From NCBI RefSeq assembly GCF_900188005.1, contig NZ_FZNR01000009.1, positions 186,001 through 250,000 of the forward strand: a stretch of 64,000 nucleotides of DNA, written 5' to 3'. A program made the position numbers and the translations under genes. A model generated the notes under the pieces. That model was given only the letters and a program-made list of their open reading frames with translations, did not search any database and was not told the origin of the DNA. Numbering within the stretch: the stretch's first letter is position 1; the number at the start of each line of letters is the position of its first letter. Below, in pieces: positions 53,304-61,933 of the stretch. Origin of the DNA: Actinoplanes regularis (GTDB lineage Bacteria; Actinomycetota; Actinomycetes; Mycobacteriales; Micromonosporaceae).

Positions 53304-54965
53304 TCAGCGGATCTTCACGGCCATGGTGAACGTGCTCTGATCGATGTCGGACGTCCGGGCGGTGAACTTGAAAGTCCACTCCCCCGCCTGCGGCAGCGCG
53401 ATGTCGCCGATCGCGTGGAAGTCGGTGATCCGCAGCAGCGGGATCTCGATCGGCTCGATGCCCTGGGCCGGCAGCGCCGCGGTCGCCTTCCACTCGACCA
53501 CCGGCTGCGGCTTGTTGTCCGGGGTGTACGCGTACAGGTGCATCGAGTTGTTCCCGACCGTGGCCGGATAGACGTCCACCTGCAGGGACATGGACTTGTC
53601 GGTGAGCGTCCGGGTGACCGTGGTGTCGGTCTGGGTGGTCTGCGACGCCTCGGCGGATCGCGGCGGGGAGATCTGCACCAGCGCCGCGGTCACACCGAGC
53701 ACCACTGCGGTGATTCCGAGCTCGGCCAGCACCACCCGGCGCAGCACGCGCGGCGACTCCTCGGCGGACATGTCCTTGACCAGCTTCCGGGAGAACGCGG
53801 CCACCGCAATCACGATCGCGGCCAGCCCCACCTTGACCAGGATCAGCCGCCCGTACGCGCTGTTGAACAGCCCGCTCAGCGACGAGACCTCGATCAGCGC
53901 CTGCACCACGCCGGCGAAGATCAGCGCGCTGACCGCGGTGGCCGCCCAGCGGGACCAGATCGGCAGGATCGCGCCCAGCTCCCGGGCGTTCGCCCGCGGC
54001 AGCAGGAACGCGAAGAGCATGACCAGGCCGCCCAGCCAGACCGACATGGCGGCCAGGTGCAGCGCGTCCAGCACGACCGAGACCCCGGCCACCGGCGAGG
54101 CGGTCGGGTGCCCGGTCAGCGGCCAGGTGGCGAGCGCGGCCACGCCGAGGACCCCGAGCAGGGCCAGGTCCAGCCTCGACTCGCTGCCCGAGCCGACCAG
54201 CAGCGGCCGGAGCAGGAACGCGGCGGCCACCACCACGGCCAGCCGGACCAGCATCACCGCCCCGAACGTGCTGCCCAGCACGTCCCGCAGGTCACCGACA
54301 CGGACGTCGAGCAGGCCGGTACCGAGCGTGTACGGCGCCTGCAGCCAGATGGCGAGCACGGTGCTGCCGACGACCAGGCCGATGCCGGTCCAGATCAGCC
54401 GGCCGGGGCCGCGGCGGGACAGCCGCTGCGGCCAGAGCAGTGCCAGCACGAGCACCGGGCCGACCAGGAGCACCAGGCCCGCGTACCCCAGGTACTTGCC
54501 GATCGGGATGATCGCCCGGACCACCGGGTCGACCCTGGTCTCCGCGGCGACGTCCGCCGACGGCGGCGTCGAGGCCGCGCCCACGGAATAGGTGATCGTG
54601 CCGGCCACCGGATGGCTGTCGGCGGAGACCACTCGATAGGTGACCAGGTACGTTCCTCGCGCGCCCCCGGAGCGCAGCGGGATCGTCACCTGGGTCCCGT
54701 CCACCGTGGGCTCACCGGCGTCGGCGCGGGAGCTGTCCGGCCCGAGCACCTTGATCTTGCCGGGGATCAGCTGCACCGACTCGCTGAAGGTCAGGGTCAC
54801 CTTGTTGGGGGCGTCCGGCACGATGTTGCCGTTGTTCGGGTCGCTGCTGACCAGCGCCGCGTGCGCGCTGGCCGGGCCGGCCGAGAACAGCACTCCGATC
54901 ATGCCGATCAGCAGCCCTAGTAGAACTGTCGCGCTCCGGCGCCGGTCAACGGTCATGACGGCCAT
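53304..54965 (-). CDS. Fused CopC-CopD copper-resistance/transport protein
   Basis: A 553-residue protein. The signal peptide ends at SAG-PASA, and the mature protein begins with HAALVSSDP, whose first His is a copper ligand in CopC; the DSHPVAGTITYSVG strand has the other His. A CopC beta domain (to residue about 130) is fused to a CopD domain with eight membrane helices (about residues 150-430). A third extracellular beta domain (about 445-553, YPATVGNNSMHLYAYTP) resembles the YtkA/FixH-like extension. The fusion handles copper at the membrane. ATG 54965 is followed by an in-frame ATG at 54956 that could also be used. It is divergent from the ECF sigma gene. Confidence 0.92.
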   Translation of the reverse strand: MAVMTVDRRRSATVLLGLLIGMIGVLFSAGPASAHAALVSSDPNNGNIVPDAPNKVTLTFSESVQLIPGKIKVLGPDSSRADAGEPTVDGTQVTIPLRSGGARGTYLVTYRVVSADSHPVAGTITYSVGAASTPPSADVAAETRVDPVVRAIIPIGKYLGYAGLVLLVGPVLVLALLWPQRLSRRGPGRLIWTGIGLVVGSTVLAIWLQAPYTLGTGLLDVRVGDLRDVLGSTFGAVMLVRLAVVVAAAFLLRPLLVGSGSESRLDLALLGVLGVAALATWPLTGHPTASPVAGVSVVLDALHLAAMSVWLGGLVMLFAFLLPRANARELGAILPIWSRWAATAVSALIFAGVVQALIEVSSLSGLFNSAYGRLILVKVGLAAIVIAVAAFSRKLVKDMSAEESPRVLRRVVLAELGITAVVLGVTAALVQISPPRSAEASQTTQTDTTVTRTLTDKSMSLQVDVYPATVGNNSMHLYAYTPDNKPQPVVEWKATAALPAQGIEPIEIPLLRITDFHAIGDIALPQAGEWTFKFTARTSDIDQSTFTMAVKIR

Positions 54966-55060
54966 GCTCTCTGATCACCATCCGTTCGGCCACGTGCGGG
55001 TAGTCGCGTGCGGCGTACGCATGGTTCCAGATGAAGCTGGGACGCGTACCATGACCGCTC

Positions 55061-55609
55061 GTGACGGCTGGTGAGCAGGAGACGGACGAGACCACCGCGC
55101 TGGCCCTGGCCGCCCGCGACGGCGACCCGGCCGCCCAGGCCGCGTTCGTGCGCGCCACCCAGGCCGAGGTCTGGCGGTTCACCGCCGCGCTCGTCGATCC
55201 GGGCGTCGCGGAGGACCTCACCCAGGAGACGTACCTCCGGGCGTTCCGGGCCCTGGACACGTTCGCCGGCCGCTCGACGGTGCGGACCTGGCTGCTCGGG
55301 ATCGCCCGGCGCACCTGCGCGGACCATCTGCGCGCCGTGGTGCGGCGACGGCGGCTCGACATCCGGCTGGCGGCGCAGGCCGCGACGGACGCACCGGCCC
55401 CGGATCCGGCGCATCGGATGAGCGGTGCGGACCTGCTGAACCGGCTCAGCGAGGAGCGACGGACGGCGTTCGTGCTGACGCAGGTGCTCGGCTTGTCGTA
55501 CGCGGAGGCGGCCGACGTCGAGGCGGTGCCGGTCGGGACGATCCGGTCACGGGTGGCCCGGGCCCGCGACGAGCTGGTCACCGCGGTCGCCAAGGCTCAG
55601 GCGAGCTGA
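55061..55609 (+). CDS. ECF RNA polymerase sigma factor (SigC-like)
   Basis: A 182-residue ECF sigma factor. Region 2 is visible as AALVDPGVAEDLTQETYLRAF and FAGRSTVRTWLLGIARRTCADHLR, region 4 as LNRLSEERRTAFVLTQVLGL then YAEAADVEAVPVGTIRSRVARAR. The pattern is closest to mycobacterial SigC. No anti-sigma gene is adjacent, which also fits SigC, whose control is unusual. It is divergent from CopC-CopD with 95 bases between, and SigC governs copper acquisition in mycobacteria, so a copper link is plausible. Start is GTG. Confidence 0.92.
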   Translation: MTAGEQETDETTALALAARDGDPAAQAAFVRATQAEVWRFTAALVDPGVAEDLTQETYLRAFRALDTFAGRSTVRTWLLGIARRTCADHLRAVVRRRRLDIRLAAQAATDAPAPDPAHRMSGADLLNRLSEERRTAFVLTQVLGLSYAEAADVEAVPVGTIRSRVARARDELVTAVAKAQAS

Positions 55610-55753
55610 GAATCTCTCCGCCGAGCCAAAGCTCGGGTGAGCTGAGAACTCCTCTGACAAACTGAAAGTTTCCTCCGTCAAGCTGAGAGTTCCCTCCGAC
55701 ACGCTCGATCACCGGAACCAACACTGGATCATCTTCGTCTAACAGGCGTGACC

Positions 55754-56239
55754 ATGGAAACCACGTCACGGCCGGCACTCTGGCCGTGGATCTCCACACT
55801 GGCCCGGCTCGGGCTGGCCGCCGTCTGGCTGGTCTCGGGCGCCGGCAAGGTCGGTGACCTGGCTGCGTCAGCGCGCGCGGTGGCCGCGTACCAGCTGATG
55901 TCGTACGACCTGGCGAAGGTGGTCGGCGCCGTCCAGCCGTTCCTGGAGATCGCGCTCGGCCTGCTGCTGCTGATCGGCCTGTCGACCCGGCTCACCGCCG
56001 CGATCTCCGCGATACTCCTGTTGGTCTTCATCGCCGGGATCAGCTGGGCCTGGGCCAAGGGGCTCCGGATCGACTGCGGGTGCTTCAGCTTGGGTGGCGA
56101 ACTGGGCGCCGGGCAGGACACCGCGTACGGCCTGGACATCCTGCGCGACCTCGGTTTCCTGGCACTCGCCGGGATCTTGCTGTGGCGGCCGCGAACCCGG
56201 TTCTCGATCGATGGCGCGCTGATGGGGGAGTCGTCTTGA
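55754..56239 (+). CDS. MauE/DoxX-like membrane protein
   Basis: About 161 residues from ATG 55754 with four membrane helices (ARLGLAAVWLVSGAGKVGDL, VGAVQPFLEIALGLLLLIGL, ISAILLLVFIAGISWAW and ILRDLGFLALAGILLWRPR). The DCGCF motif in the third loop matches MauE-like proteins, which pair with thioredoxin-fold proteins to move redox equivalents across the membrane. GTG 55748 is an alternative start. Its stop overlaps the TTG start of the DsbA-like gene. Confidence 0.85.
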   Translation: METTSRPALWPWISTLARLGLAAVWLVSGAGKVGDLAASARAVAAYQLMSYDLAKVVGAVQPFLEIALGLLLLIGLSTRLTAAISAILLLVFIAGISWAWAKGLRIDCGCFSLGGELGAGQDTAYGLDILRDLGFLALAGILLWRPRTRFSIDGALMGESS

Positions 56240-56976
56240 GCAAGGGCAAGCAGGACCGGGCGGAGAAGGCCCGGCGGATCGTCGAGCAGCAGCGTGCCGC
56301 GGACCGGCGCCGCCAGATCACCCTCTGGACCTCGGTGACGGTGGTCCTGGTGCTGGCCATCGCCGGCTTCATCGGGTACGCCACGATGTCCGGCCAGGAC
56401 AAGGGCAAGCTGGTCACGCCGAGCGTGGCGGTCGACGAGGGCACCGCGTTCGCGGTCGGCTCCGGGCCGGTCACCGTCGACGTGTACGAGGACTTCATGT
56501 GCCCGGTCTGCCAGCACTTCCAGCAGCAGAGCGGCGCCACCCTCAGCCGGCTCGCCGCGTCGAACAAGATCACCCTGCGGTACCACCCGGTAGCGATCCT
56601 GGACCGTTTCTCGAGCGGCACCGAGTACTCGACCCGTGCGGCCGGTGCCGCCGCGGCCGCCGCCGAGGGGGGCAAGTTCACCGAGTTCTACGACGTCCTC
56701 TTCGCCAACCAGCCCGAGGAGAACAGCGAGGGCCTCTCCAACGCCAAGATCATCGAGCTGGCGAAGTCGGTAGGATTGACCAGTGACAAGTTCGCTGACG
56801 CGGTCGACGCTGGTACGTACAAGCCATGGGCGACGAAGGTGACCGAGACGTTCTCCGCGCGCGGCTACAACAGCACCCCGACGATCGTGGTCAACGGGAC
56901 CAAGGTGACCGGGCCGGACGAGACGCTGCCCACCGACGAGCTGCTCACCCAGACGATCGACAAGGCGGCCGGGTGA
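56236..56976 (+). CDS. Membrane-anchored DsbA-like thioredoxin-fold protein
   Basis: A 246-residue protein starting at TTG 56236 after GGGGGAG, overlapping the MauE stop. One N-terminal helix (LWTSVTVVLVLAIAGFIGYA) anchors a DsbA-type domain outside the cell with active site DFMCPVCQHF (Cys89, Cys92) and the cis-Pro loop NSTPTIVVNG. It oxidises or reduces disulfides in exported proteins. The MauE-type partner probably recycles it. Longer frames upstream were rejected because they run over the MauE gene. Confidence 0.9.
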   Translation: MSKGKQDRAEKARRIVEQQRAADRRRQITLWTSVTVVLVLAIAGFIGYATMSGQDKGKLVTPSVAVDEGTAFAVGSGPVTVDVYEDFMCPVCQHFQQQSGATLSRLAASNKITLRYHPVAILDRFSSGTEYSTRAAGAAAAAAEGGKFTEFYDVLFANQPEENSEGLSNAKIIELAKSVGLTSDKFADAVDAGTYKPWATKVTETFSARGYNSTPTIVVNGTKVTGPDETLPTDELLTQTIDKAAG

Positions 56977-57971
56977 GGCGACTCCTGGTGATCCTGGCCG
57001 TGGCCGGCGCGACGATCGCGCCGGCCACGGCCGCGTTCGCCCACGGTGGCGAGGGGGCGAACGTCACGTCGTACCGCACCACCGTCACCGGCGTCAGCAG
57101 TCCGATGGACGGCCTCACGGTCCGCGTCGTCGAGGGCGGTGCGCGGCTCGAGGTGACCAACGACACCGGCCGGTCGATCGAGGTGCTCGGCTACTCCGGC
57201 GAGCCTTACCTGGAGCTCCGCCCGGACGGCGTCTACCAGAACGTGTCGTCGCCCGCGTCGTACCTCAACCAGACCCTCGCCGGCGACACCCCGGTGCCGG
57301 CCACCGCCGACCCCACCGCCGCGCCCACCTGGCAGCGGATCTCCTTCGGCACCACGGTGCGCTGGCACGACCAGCGCGCCCACTGGCTGGGCACGGCCCG
57401 CCCGCCGCAGGCGGTGGCCGACCCTGATCACGTGCACCGGCTGCGGGACTGGACTGTGCCGCTGCGCGACCAGACCCGGCTCTTCGAGATCCGGGGCACT
57501 CTGGACTACGAGCCACCGCCGGTGACCTGGGCCTGGTGGGCCGGTGCGGCGCTGCTGGGCCTGCTCCTCACGGCCCTGGTCCGCTCCTGGTCGCGGCTGG
57601 TGGCGCCGCTCGCGGTCAGCGCGGGTCTCGCCGTTCTCGGGTACGCCCTGATGCGCGGCCTCGACGGCGCCGGCTGGTCCGGAGTCCTCCTGCTGGCAGG
57701 CGCCCTCGCTCTGGGCGCGGCCTGGAAGCATCCGCCGTTCTACCTGGCGCTGTCCGGTTTCGTGGTGGCGGCGTTCGCCGGTTTCGGCAGCTCCGACGTC
57801 TTCCTGGCGGCCGTCGTCCCGGCCGCGGGCCCGGGTTGGCCGGCCCGCGCCTGCGTCGCGGTCACGATCGCCACCGGCGCGGCCCTGGCGCTGACCGGAC
57901 TGCTCCGCATGCGGGCCGCCGTCCCCGCCACCGCGCAGCCGTCGCCCGCGGAGACGGTGGCGGGCGACTAG
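56973..57971 (+). CDS. Secreted/polytopic membrane protein of unknown function
   Basis: A 332-residue protein from GTG 56973, which overlaps the DsbA-like stop (GTGA). A signal peptide ends AAFAHGGEG, then comes an extracellular beta domain of about 150 residues and five to six membrane helices. The histidine after signal cleavage resembles the CopC start and could bind metal. Its position at the end of the MauE/DsbA operon suggests a role in copper or redox handling at the membrane. Confidence 0.8.
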   Translation: MRRLLVILAVAGATIAPATAAFAHGGEGANVTSYRTTVTGVSSPMDGLTVRVVEGGARLEVTNDTGRSIEVLGYSGEPYLELRPDGVYQNVSSPASYLNQTLAGDTPVPATADPTAAPTWQRISFGTTVRWHDQRAHWLGTARPPQAVADPDHVHRLRDWTVPLRDQTRLFEIRGTLDYEPPPVTWAWWAGAALLGLLLTALVRSWSRLVAPLAVSAGLAVLGYALMRGLDGAGWSGVLLLAGALALGAAWKHPPFYLALSGFVVAAFAGFGSSDVFLAAVVPAAGPGWPARACVAVTIATGAALALTGLLRMRAAVPATAQPSPAETVAGD

Positions 57972-57982
57972 GTGGGCTGGGC

Positions 57983-58357
57983 TCAGCCCTGGATCGCGAT
58001 GTCGTCCACGTTCACGTTGACGGCGAGGACGCGCAGGCCGTAGCTCTGCACCGCCTCGGTCACCTTCTGCTGGACGGCGCTGGTCACCTCGGCGACCACG
58101 GTCCCGGCGGCGAGGACGACCACCACGTTGACGATCACCGTGCCGTCCTTGACCTCGGCCGAGACGCCCCGGCTGGCGTCACCGACGTTGTCCAGGCCGA
58201 CCTTGTCCAGCACGCTGTTGAAGAAACGCGCCACGTCGCCACCCAGGTCCGCGACACCGGGGACGGTGCGCGCCGCGGCGGCGGCGATCTTCTCCACCAC
58301 CTCGCCCGAGACGGTGGTGTTGCCGTTGGCCGTGGTTTCGCCAGTGGGTTCCGTCAT
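57983..58357 (-). CDS. Asp23/Gls24 family envelope stress protein
   Basis: A 124-residue Asp23 protein (TVSGEVVEKIAAAAARTVPG, then VSAEVKDGTVIVNVVVVLAAG, then VQSYGLRVLAVNVNVDDIAI). Family members are abundant cell-envelope or general stress proteins that interact with the membrane. I start at ATG 58357; GTG 58372 is a possible alternative. Confidence 0.9.
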   Translation of the reverse strand: MTEPTGETTANGNTTVSGEVVEKIAAAAARTVPGVADLGGDVARFFNSVLDKVGLDNVGDASRGVSAEVKDGTVIVNVVVVLAAGTVVAEVTSAVQQKVTEAVQSYGLRVLAVNVNVDDIAIQG

Positions 58358-58612
58358 GACCCTGTTCTCCACTCTCGACGCAGCTTCGCGGGGAGCCTAC
58401 TGAAGATCCGCCACACCCCGCCAGACCGGTATCCGACTGTCCGTAGTGGAACACCGGAAATCGCATCGTCCACGGTGGCCATAATACGGAAAACAGCGCG
58501 ACCCAGCCCTGCCGAAACGGATTCCGAGGTCCGCTCCGACCTGCGAAAACGTGGCACATTTCAATCTGTCGAAGACCGGTAACGTACGTTTGGAGAGGCT
58601 TGGAGGTGCGTC

Positions 58613-59050
58613 ATGATCTCAGCAGAAAATGACCACTACGGCGACGAATTGACCCTCCGGTTGTCCGGCATCGCCGACGTCAGCGCGCTCAACGACGATC
58701 AGACCTTGACAACGTTCATGCGCGACCTCGTCGCCCGGATCGGCATGACGGTGATCGCCGGCCCGACGGTCGCCACCGAGAGCGGGCCGCCCGAGAAGGC
58801 CGGCAAGTCGGCCGTGGTGATCCTCGCCGAGTCGCACGCCGCCGTGCACACCTACCCACACCTGCGGGAGATCTTCGTCAATGTCTTCTCCTGCAAGCCG
58901 TTCCGGGAGGCCGACGTGCTCGCCGAGTTCCACCGGCTGGTCGGCGACTACGAGATCACCGAGTACACGCTGCGACGGCGGGGCGAGGACTGGCCACGCG
59001 ACCTGGCCGCCGCCGAGCGGCTCTGGAGCGGGCGCCGGGTGGGCGCCTGA
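58613..59050 (+). CDS. speD: S-adenosylmethionine decarboxylase proenzyme
   Basis: A 145-residue class 1B AdoMet decarboxylase. The self-cleavage site is ESH within AESHAAVHTYP, so Ser74 becomes the pyruvoyl group. Product decarboxylated AdoMet donates aminopropyl groups for spermidine. FSCKPF holds the catalytic Cys. No spermidine synthase gene (speE) is next to it. The start is ATG 58613 after GGAGGTG-type sequence. Confidence 0.93.
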   Translation: MISAENDHYGDELTLRLSGIADVSALNDDQTLTTFMRDLVARIGMTVIAGPTVATESGPPEKAGKSAVVILAESHAAVHTYPHLREIFVNVFSCKPFREADVLAEFHRLVGDYEITEYTLRRRGEDWPRDLAAAERLWSGRRVGA

Positions 59051-59071
59051 CCCGGCACTAGTCTCGGTTCC

Positions 59072-59548
59072 ATGACTGACAACGTGCGTCTCAGCGCCGG
59101 CGACGCCGCGCCCGACTTCACCCTTCCCACCGATACCGGCGAGAGCCTCTCGCTCAAGGACCTGCGCGGGCGCAAGGTCGTGCTGTACGCGTACCCGGCC
59201 GCCATGACGCCCGGCTGCACCAAGCAGGCCTGCGACTTCCGGGACTCGCTCGCCTCGCTCCAGGCCGCGGGTTACGAGGTGGTCGGCATCTCCCCGGACA
59301 AGCCGGCCAAGCTGGCCAAGTTCCGGGAGCACGACGCGATCACCTTCCCGCTGGTCAGCGACGAGGACAAGAGCGTGCTGACGGCGTACGGCGCGTTCGG
59401 CGAGAAGCAGCTGTACGGCAAGACGGTGACCGGCGTGATCCGCTCCACGTTCGTGATCGACGAGAACGGCGCGATCGAGCGGGCGCTCTACAACGTCAAG
59501 GCGACCGGTCACGTCGCCAAGCTGCGCCGCGATCTCGGCCTGGACTGA
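59072..59548 (+). CDS. bcp: Thioredoxin-dependent thiol peroxidase (BCP/PrxQ)
   Basis: A 158-residue peroxiredoxin with peroxidatic Cys49 in MTPGCTKQAC and resolving Cys54, the PrxQ alpha arrangement. It reduces peroxides with thioredoxin in the cytoplasm. It follows speD by 21 bases on the same strand. Confidence 0.96.
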   Translation: MTDNVRLSAGDAAPDFTLPTDTGESLSLKDLRGRKVVLYAYPAAMTPGCTKQACDFRDSLASLQAAGYEVVGISPDKPAKLAKFREHDAITFPLVSDEDKSVLTAYGAFGEKQLYGKTVTGVIRSTFVIDENGAIERALYNVKATGHVAKLRRDLGLD

Positions 59549-59808
59549 GCCTCGCCGACTGCGCCTGGTTCGGATCACAGTTCGGACTGGAATGGGTCGA
59601 ATTTCGGAAAACTCCGCAAGTCCGGGACATCCCCGCCGATCAGAAGGGCACTCCACAGGACCCGTGCAGATGCGGGGCCGTCCCGGGCTCACGGCGGCCG
59701 TCATGCGGTACCAACCCGCAAGGTGGCCGCCGTGCCCGGTCCCAGTGCCGCGAAGTGGCCCGAACGTTTAGACTCCTCCCCAACGCTTTGCCCTCGATGG
59801 CAAAACGG

Positions 59809-59895
59809 GCGGAAGTGGCGAAATCGGCAGCCGCGCGGGTTTTAGGTGCCCGTGCCCGAGAGGGCGTGAGGGTTCGAGTCCCTTCTTCCGCACCA
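59809..59895 (+). tRNA. tRNA-Leu (TAG)
   Basis: Class II tRNA: acceptor GCGGAAG/CTTCCGC, anticodon arm CGGGT-TTTAGGT-GCCCG with anticodon TAG, a long variable arm built on TGCCCGAGAGGGCG, T arm with GGTTCGAGTCC. Discriminator A and CCA (59893-59895) are encoded. Confidence 0.95.
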
Positions 59896-60014
59896 CGATG
59901 GCCGGGCCGCGCCGACTCACAGCGCGGTTTTCCACAGGTTGTACACACCCCCGCCGGGTGCTTTTTCCCGTGCCGAAGACTCCAAACTCCGAGGCTACGA
60001 CAGCCCGTCACAGC

Positions 60015-60051
60015 CGGCAGCCCCACCGGGCGGATCCGGGTGGGGCTGCCG
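60015..60051 (-). terminator. Terminator after the expansin gene
   Basis: A perfect 13-base-pair stem (CGGCAGCCCCACC and its complement) with an 11-base loop, 19 bases beyond the minus-strand stop at 60071. Confidence 0.75.
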
Positions 60052-60070
60052 ACTGGGGGGACGGGGAAAG

Positions 60071-60994
60071 CTAGCCGCAGTTCGCCGGCTGGGCATCGCC
60101 GGCCAGGTTGAGCAGGGCGCCCTCGGTGGTGCCCGGCACGGCCGCGGCCGATTCGGACAGCGGGGCCACCGAGGACACCGACGGGGAGACAGCGGCGGAC
60201 GGGGACTTCTTCGGGGCGGGCGTCGGCGAGGACTTGGCCGCGGTCGTCTTCTCGGCCACCGTGCTGGAGCCGCCGGAGAGCGACACGGACGTCTTCTGCA
60301 CCACCCCGGGCTTCATCTGGATGCCCGGCACGGTGGTGGTGTTGCCGTACACATCAGTAATTTTGATCTTGTAAGGGCCGGACCCGGCGCCACTGTCGAT
60401 CAACCAGTAGTTGAAATCGGTCCGGTGCGCGGTCTTGAAGCTCCCGCCCGGGCCGGCGACCTTGACCGAGGAGAGCAGGTTGGCGTGGTTGTCGATGCGC
60501 GCCGCGAACCAGTACTGCGACGCGCCCTCCTTGATCCGGACACTGATCGGACCCGGCACGGACGGGTTGGTCACCAGCTTGTACTTGATCGAGATGATGC
60601 CGGAGACCTCGGCGCCGATCTTCTTGAACGCGGTCCGGCTCAAATCCAGATGGCCGGCGTCGCACTCGGGGCAGGAGTCGAAGACCTTGACCCGGACCTT
60701 GCCCTTGGGGCCGGTGACGTCGAGGTACGCCCCACAGGACGCGCCGTCGGCGTACTGGTCCGGACCGAGCGCCACGTAGAGGTCGTCGGCGGGCACCTCG
60801 AACGAGCAGTTCCCGGACGTGCCGGCCAGGTCGTAGAAGGTGGCCTTGCCGGTCTTGGTGGTGGTGCTCGGCGGCACGGCACACGCCGGCCCTCCGCTCT
60901 GCAGCAGCAGCGCCACGCCGATGACGCCGGCGAGGACCGCGGCGCCGCCTGCGGCGAACCAACGGGTGGGGAACGGTCGTCGATGAGCACTCAC
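60071..60994 (-). CDS. Bacterial expansin-like protein
   Basis: A 307-residue secreted protein. An N-terminal membrane/signal helix (WFAAGGAAVLAGVIGVALLL) precedes a double-psi beta barrel of expansin domain 1 (KATFYDLAGTSGNCSFE, then FDSCPECDAGHLDLSRTAF, where the Asp of HLDLS is the key expansin residue) and expansin domain 2/CBM63 (about residues 150-230, QYWFAARIDNH). An Ala/Pro/Ser/Thr tail follows. Expansins loosen cellulose and plant cell walls without hydrolysis. It complements the GH5 and GH9 enzymes elsewhere in the window. Confidence 0.88.
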   Translation of the reverse strand: MSAHRRPFPTRWFAAGGAAVLAGVIGVALLLQSGGPACAVPPSTTTKTGKATFYDLAGTSGNCSFEVPADDLYVALGPDQYADGASCGAYLDVTGPKGKVRVKVFDSCPECDAGHLDLSRTAFKKIGAEVSGIISIKYKLVTNPSVPGPISVRIKEGASQYWFAARIDNHANLLSSVKVAGPGGSFKTAHRTDFNYWLIDSGAGSGPYKIKITDVYGNTTTVPGIQMKPGVVQKTSVSLSGGSSTVAEKTTAAKSSPTPAPKKSPSAAVSPSVSSVAPLSESAAAVPGTTEGALLNLAGDAQPANCG

Positions 60995-61079
60995 GCTCAG
61001 CGATACTCGTGCGGCGGGGCGCTCGCGGCAAACCTTCTAAGACACTCCTAAGACACATGTACCGCTATTGAGTGCCGCG

Positions 61080-61886
61080 TCACTCCAGCGGGGTCACCTC
61101 GTCACCGATCCGCAACACCCCGGTGGCCCCGGCGGCGAGTTCCGGGAGCAGGTTGACCGCGAACATCAGCCCGCCGCCGAACCGGCGGTGCTTGCCGAGC
61201 ACGTGCAGCGGCTGCCGCCCGGTCTCCCCGCTCTCCTGGTCGATCGTGGTGACCCGGCATCGGGCGCAGTGCGAGGCGACCTGGAAGGTCAGCTCACCGA
61301 TCCGCAGCCCCTTCCCCAGCCACCCGTCCTCGGCCCAGGCCGGCGCGCCCTCGACCACCAGGTTCGGGCGGAACCGATGGATCGGCACGGGCTCATCCCC
61401 ACCCTCGACCAGCCAGTCGTTGACCGCGTCCAGCGAGGCGAGGTTGGCCAGCAGCACCGGATAGCCGTCGGCCAGGCTGACCTGGCTCCCGGGCGACTCC
61501 GGAATGGTCCGGCCGACCGGGTCGGCCTGCCAGACCAGCCGCACGTCCCGCCCGAGGAACGCGCTGCTCCATTCGCTCTCCGCGAACCGCGCCGGAACCT
61601 CGGGTTTGTTACTGAAGATCCGCACGCCGACCTTCGGCCCGTCGGCGGGCTCGTCCAGGTCGAGATCGGGCAGGCCGGGGGCGCTGAGCCGGAGTCCGCC
61701 GGGGCGGCGGTGCACGGTGAGCCGGGTCAGCAGCGCGGTTTCCCGCTGAGTGATGCCGACGCCGTCGGCATCGATCATCATCCACCGGCGGTCACCGGCG
61801 AGGCCACACGGTTCGACCAGGGCTTCGTCGTGGTCCAGGCGGTGGCAACCCTTGACCGGGTACGTGTGCAGCTCGGCGATCCGCAT
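61080..61886 (-). CDS. MOSC domain protein
   Basis: A 268-residue protein with an N-terminal MOSC beta-barrel domain (ELHTYPVKGCHRLDHDEALV, GDRRWMMID) and the MOSC core with the conserved Cys in ASHCARCRVTTID. These proteins bind molybdenum cofactor and reduce N-hydroxylated substrates (as mARC/YcbX) or deliver sulfur. Start is ATG 61886. No molybdenum genes are adjacent. Confidence 0.9.
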   Translation of the reverse strand: MRIAELHTYPVKGCHRLDHDEALVEPCGLAGDRRWMMIDADGVGITQRETALLTRLTVHRRPGGLRLSAPGLPDLDLDEPADGPKVGVRIFSNKPEVPARFAESEWSSAFLGRDVRLVWQADPVGRTIPESPGSQVSLADGYPVLLANLASLDAVNDWLVEGGDEPVPIHRFRPNLVVEGAPAWAEDGWLGKGLRIGELTFQVASHCARCRVTTIDQESGETGRQPLHVLGKHRRFGGGLMFAVNLLPELAAGATGVLRIGDEVTPLE

Positions 61887-61933
61887 CTACCCACCCTAGG
61901 CCGCGACGGTGATCGCGCGGATCCGCCGGGTTC

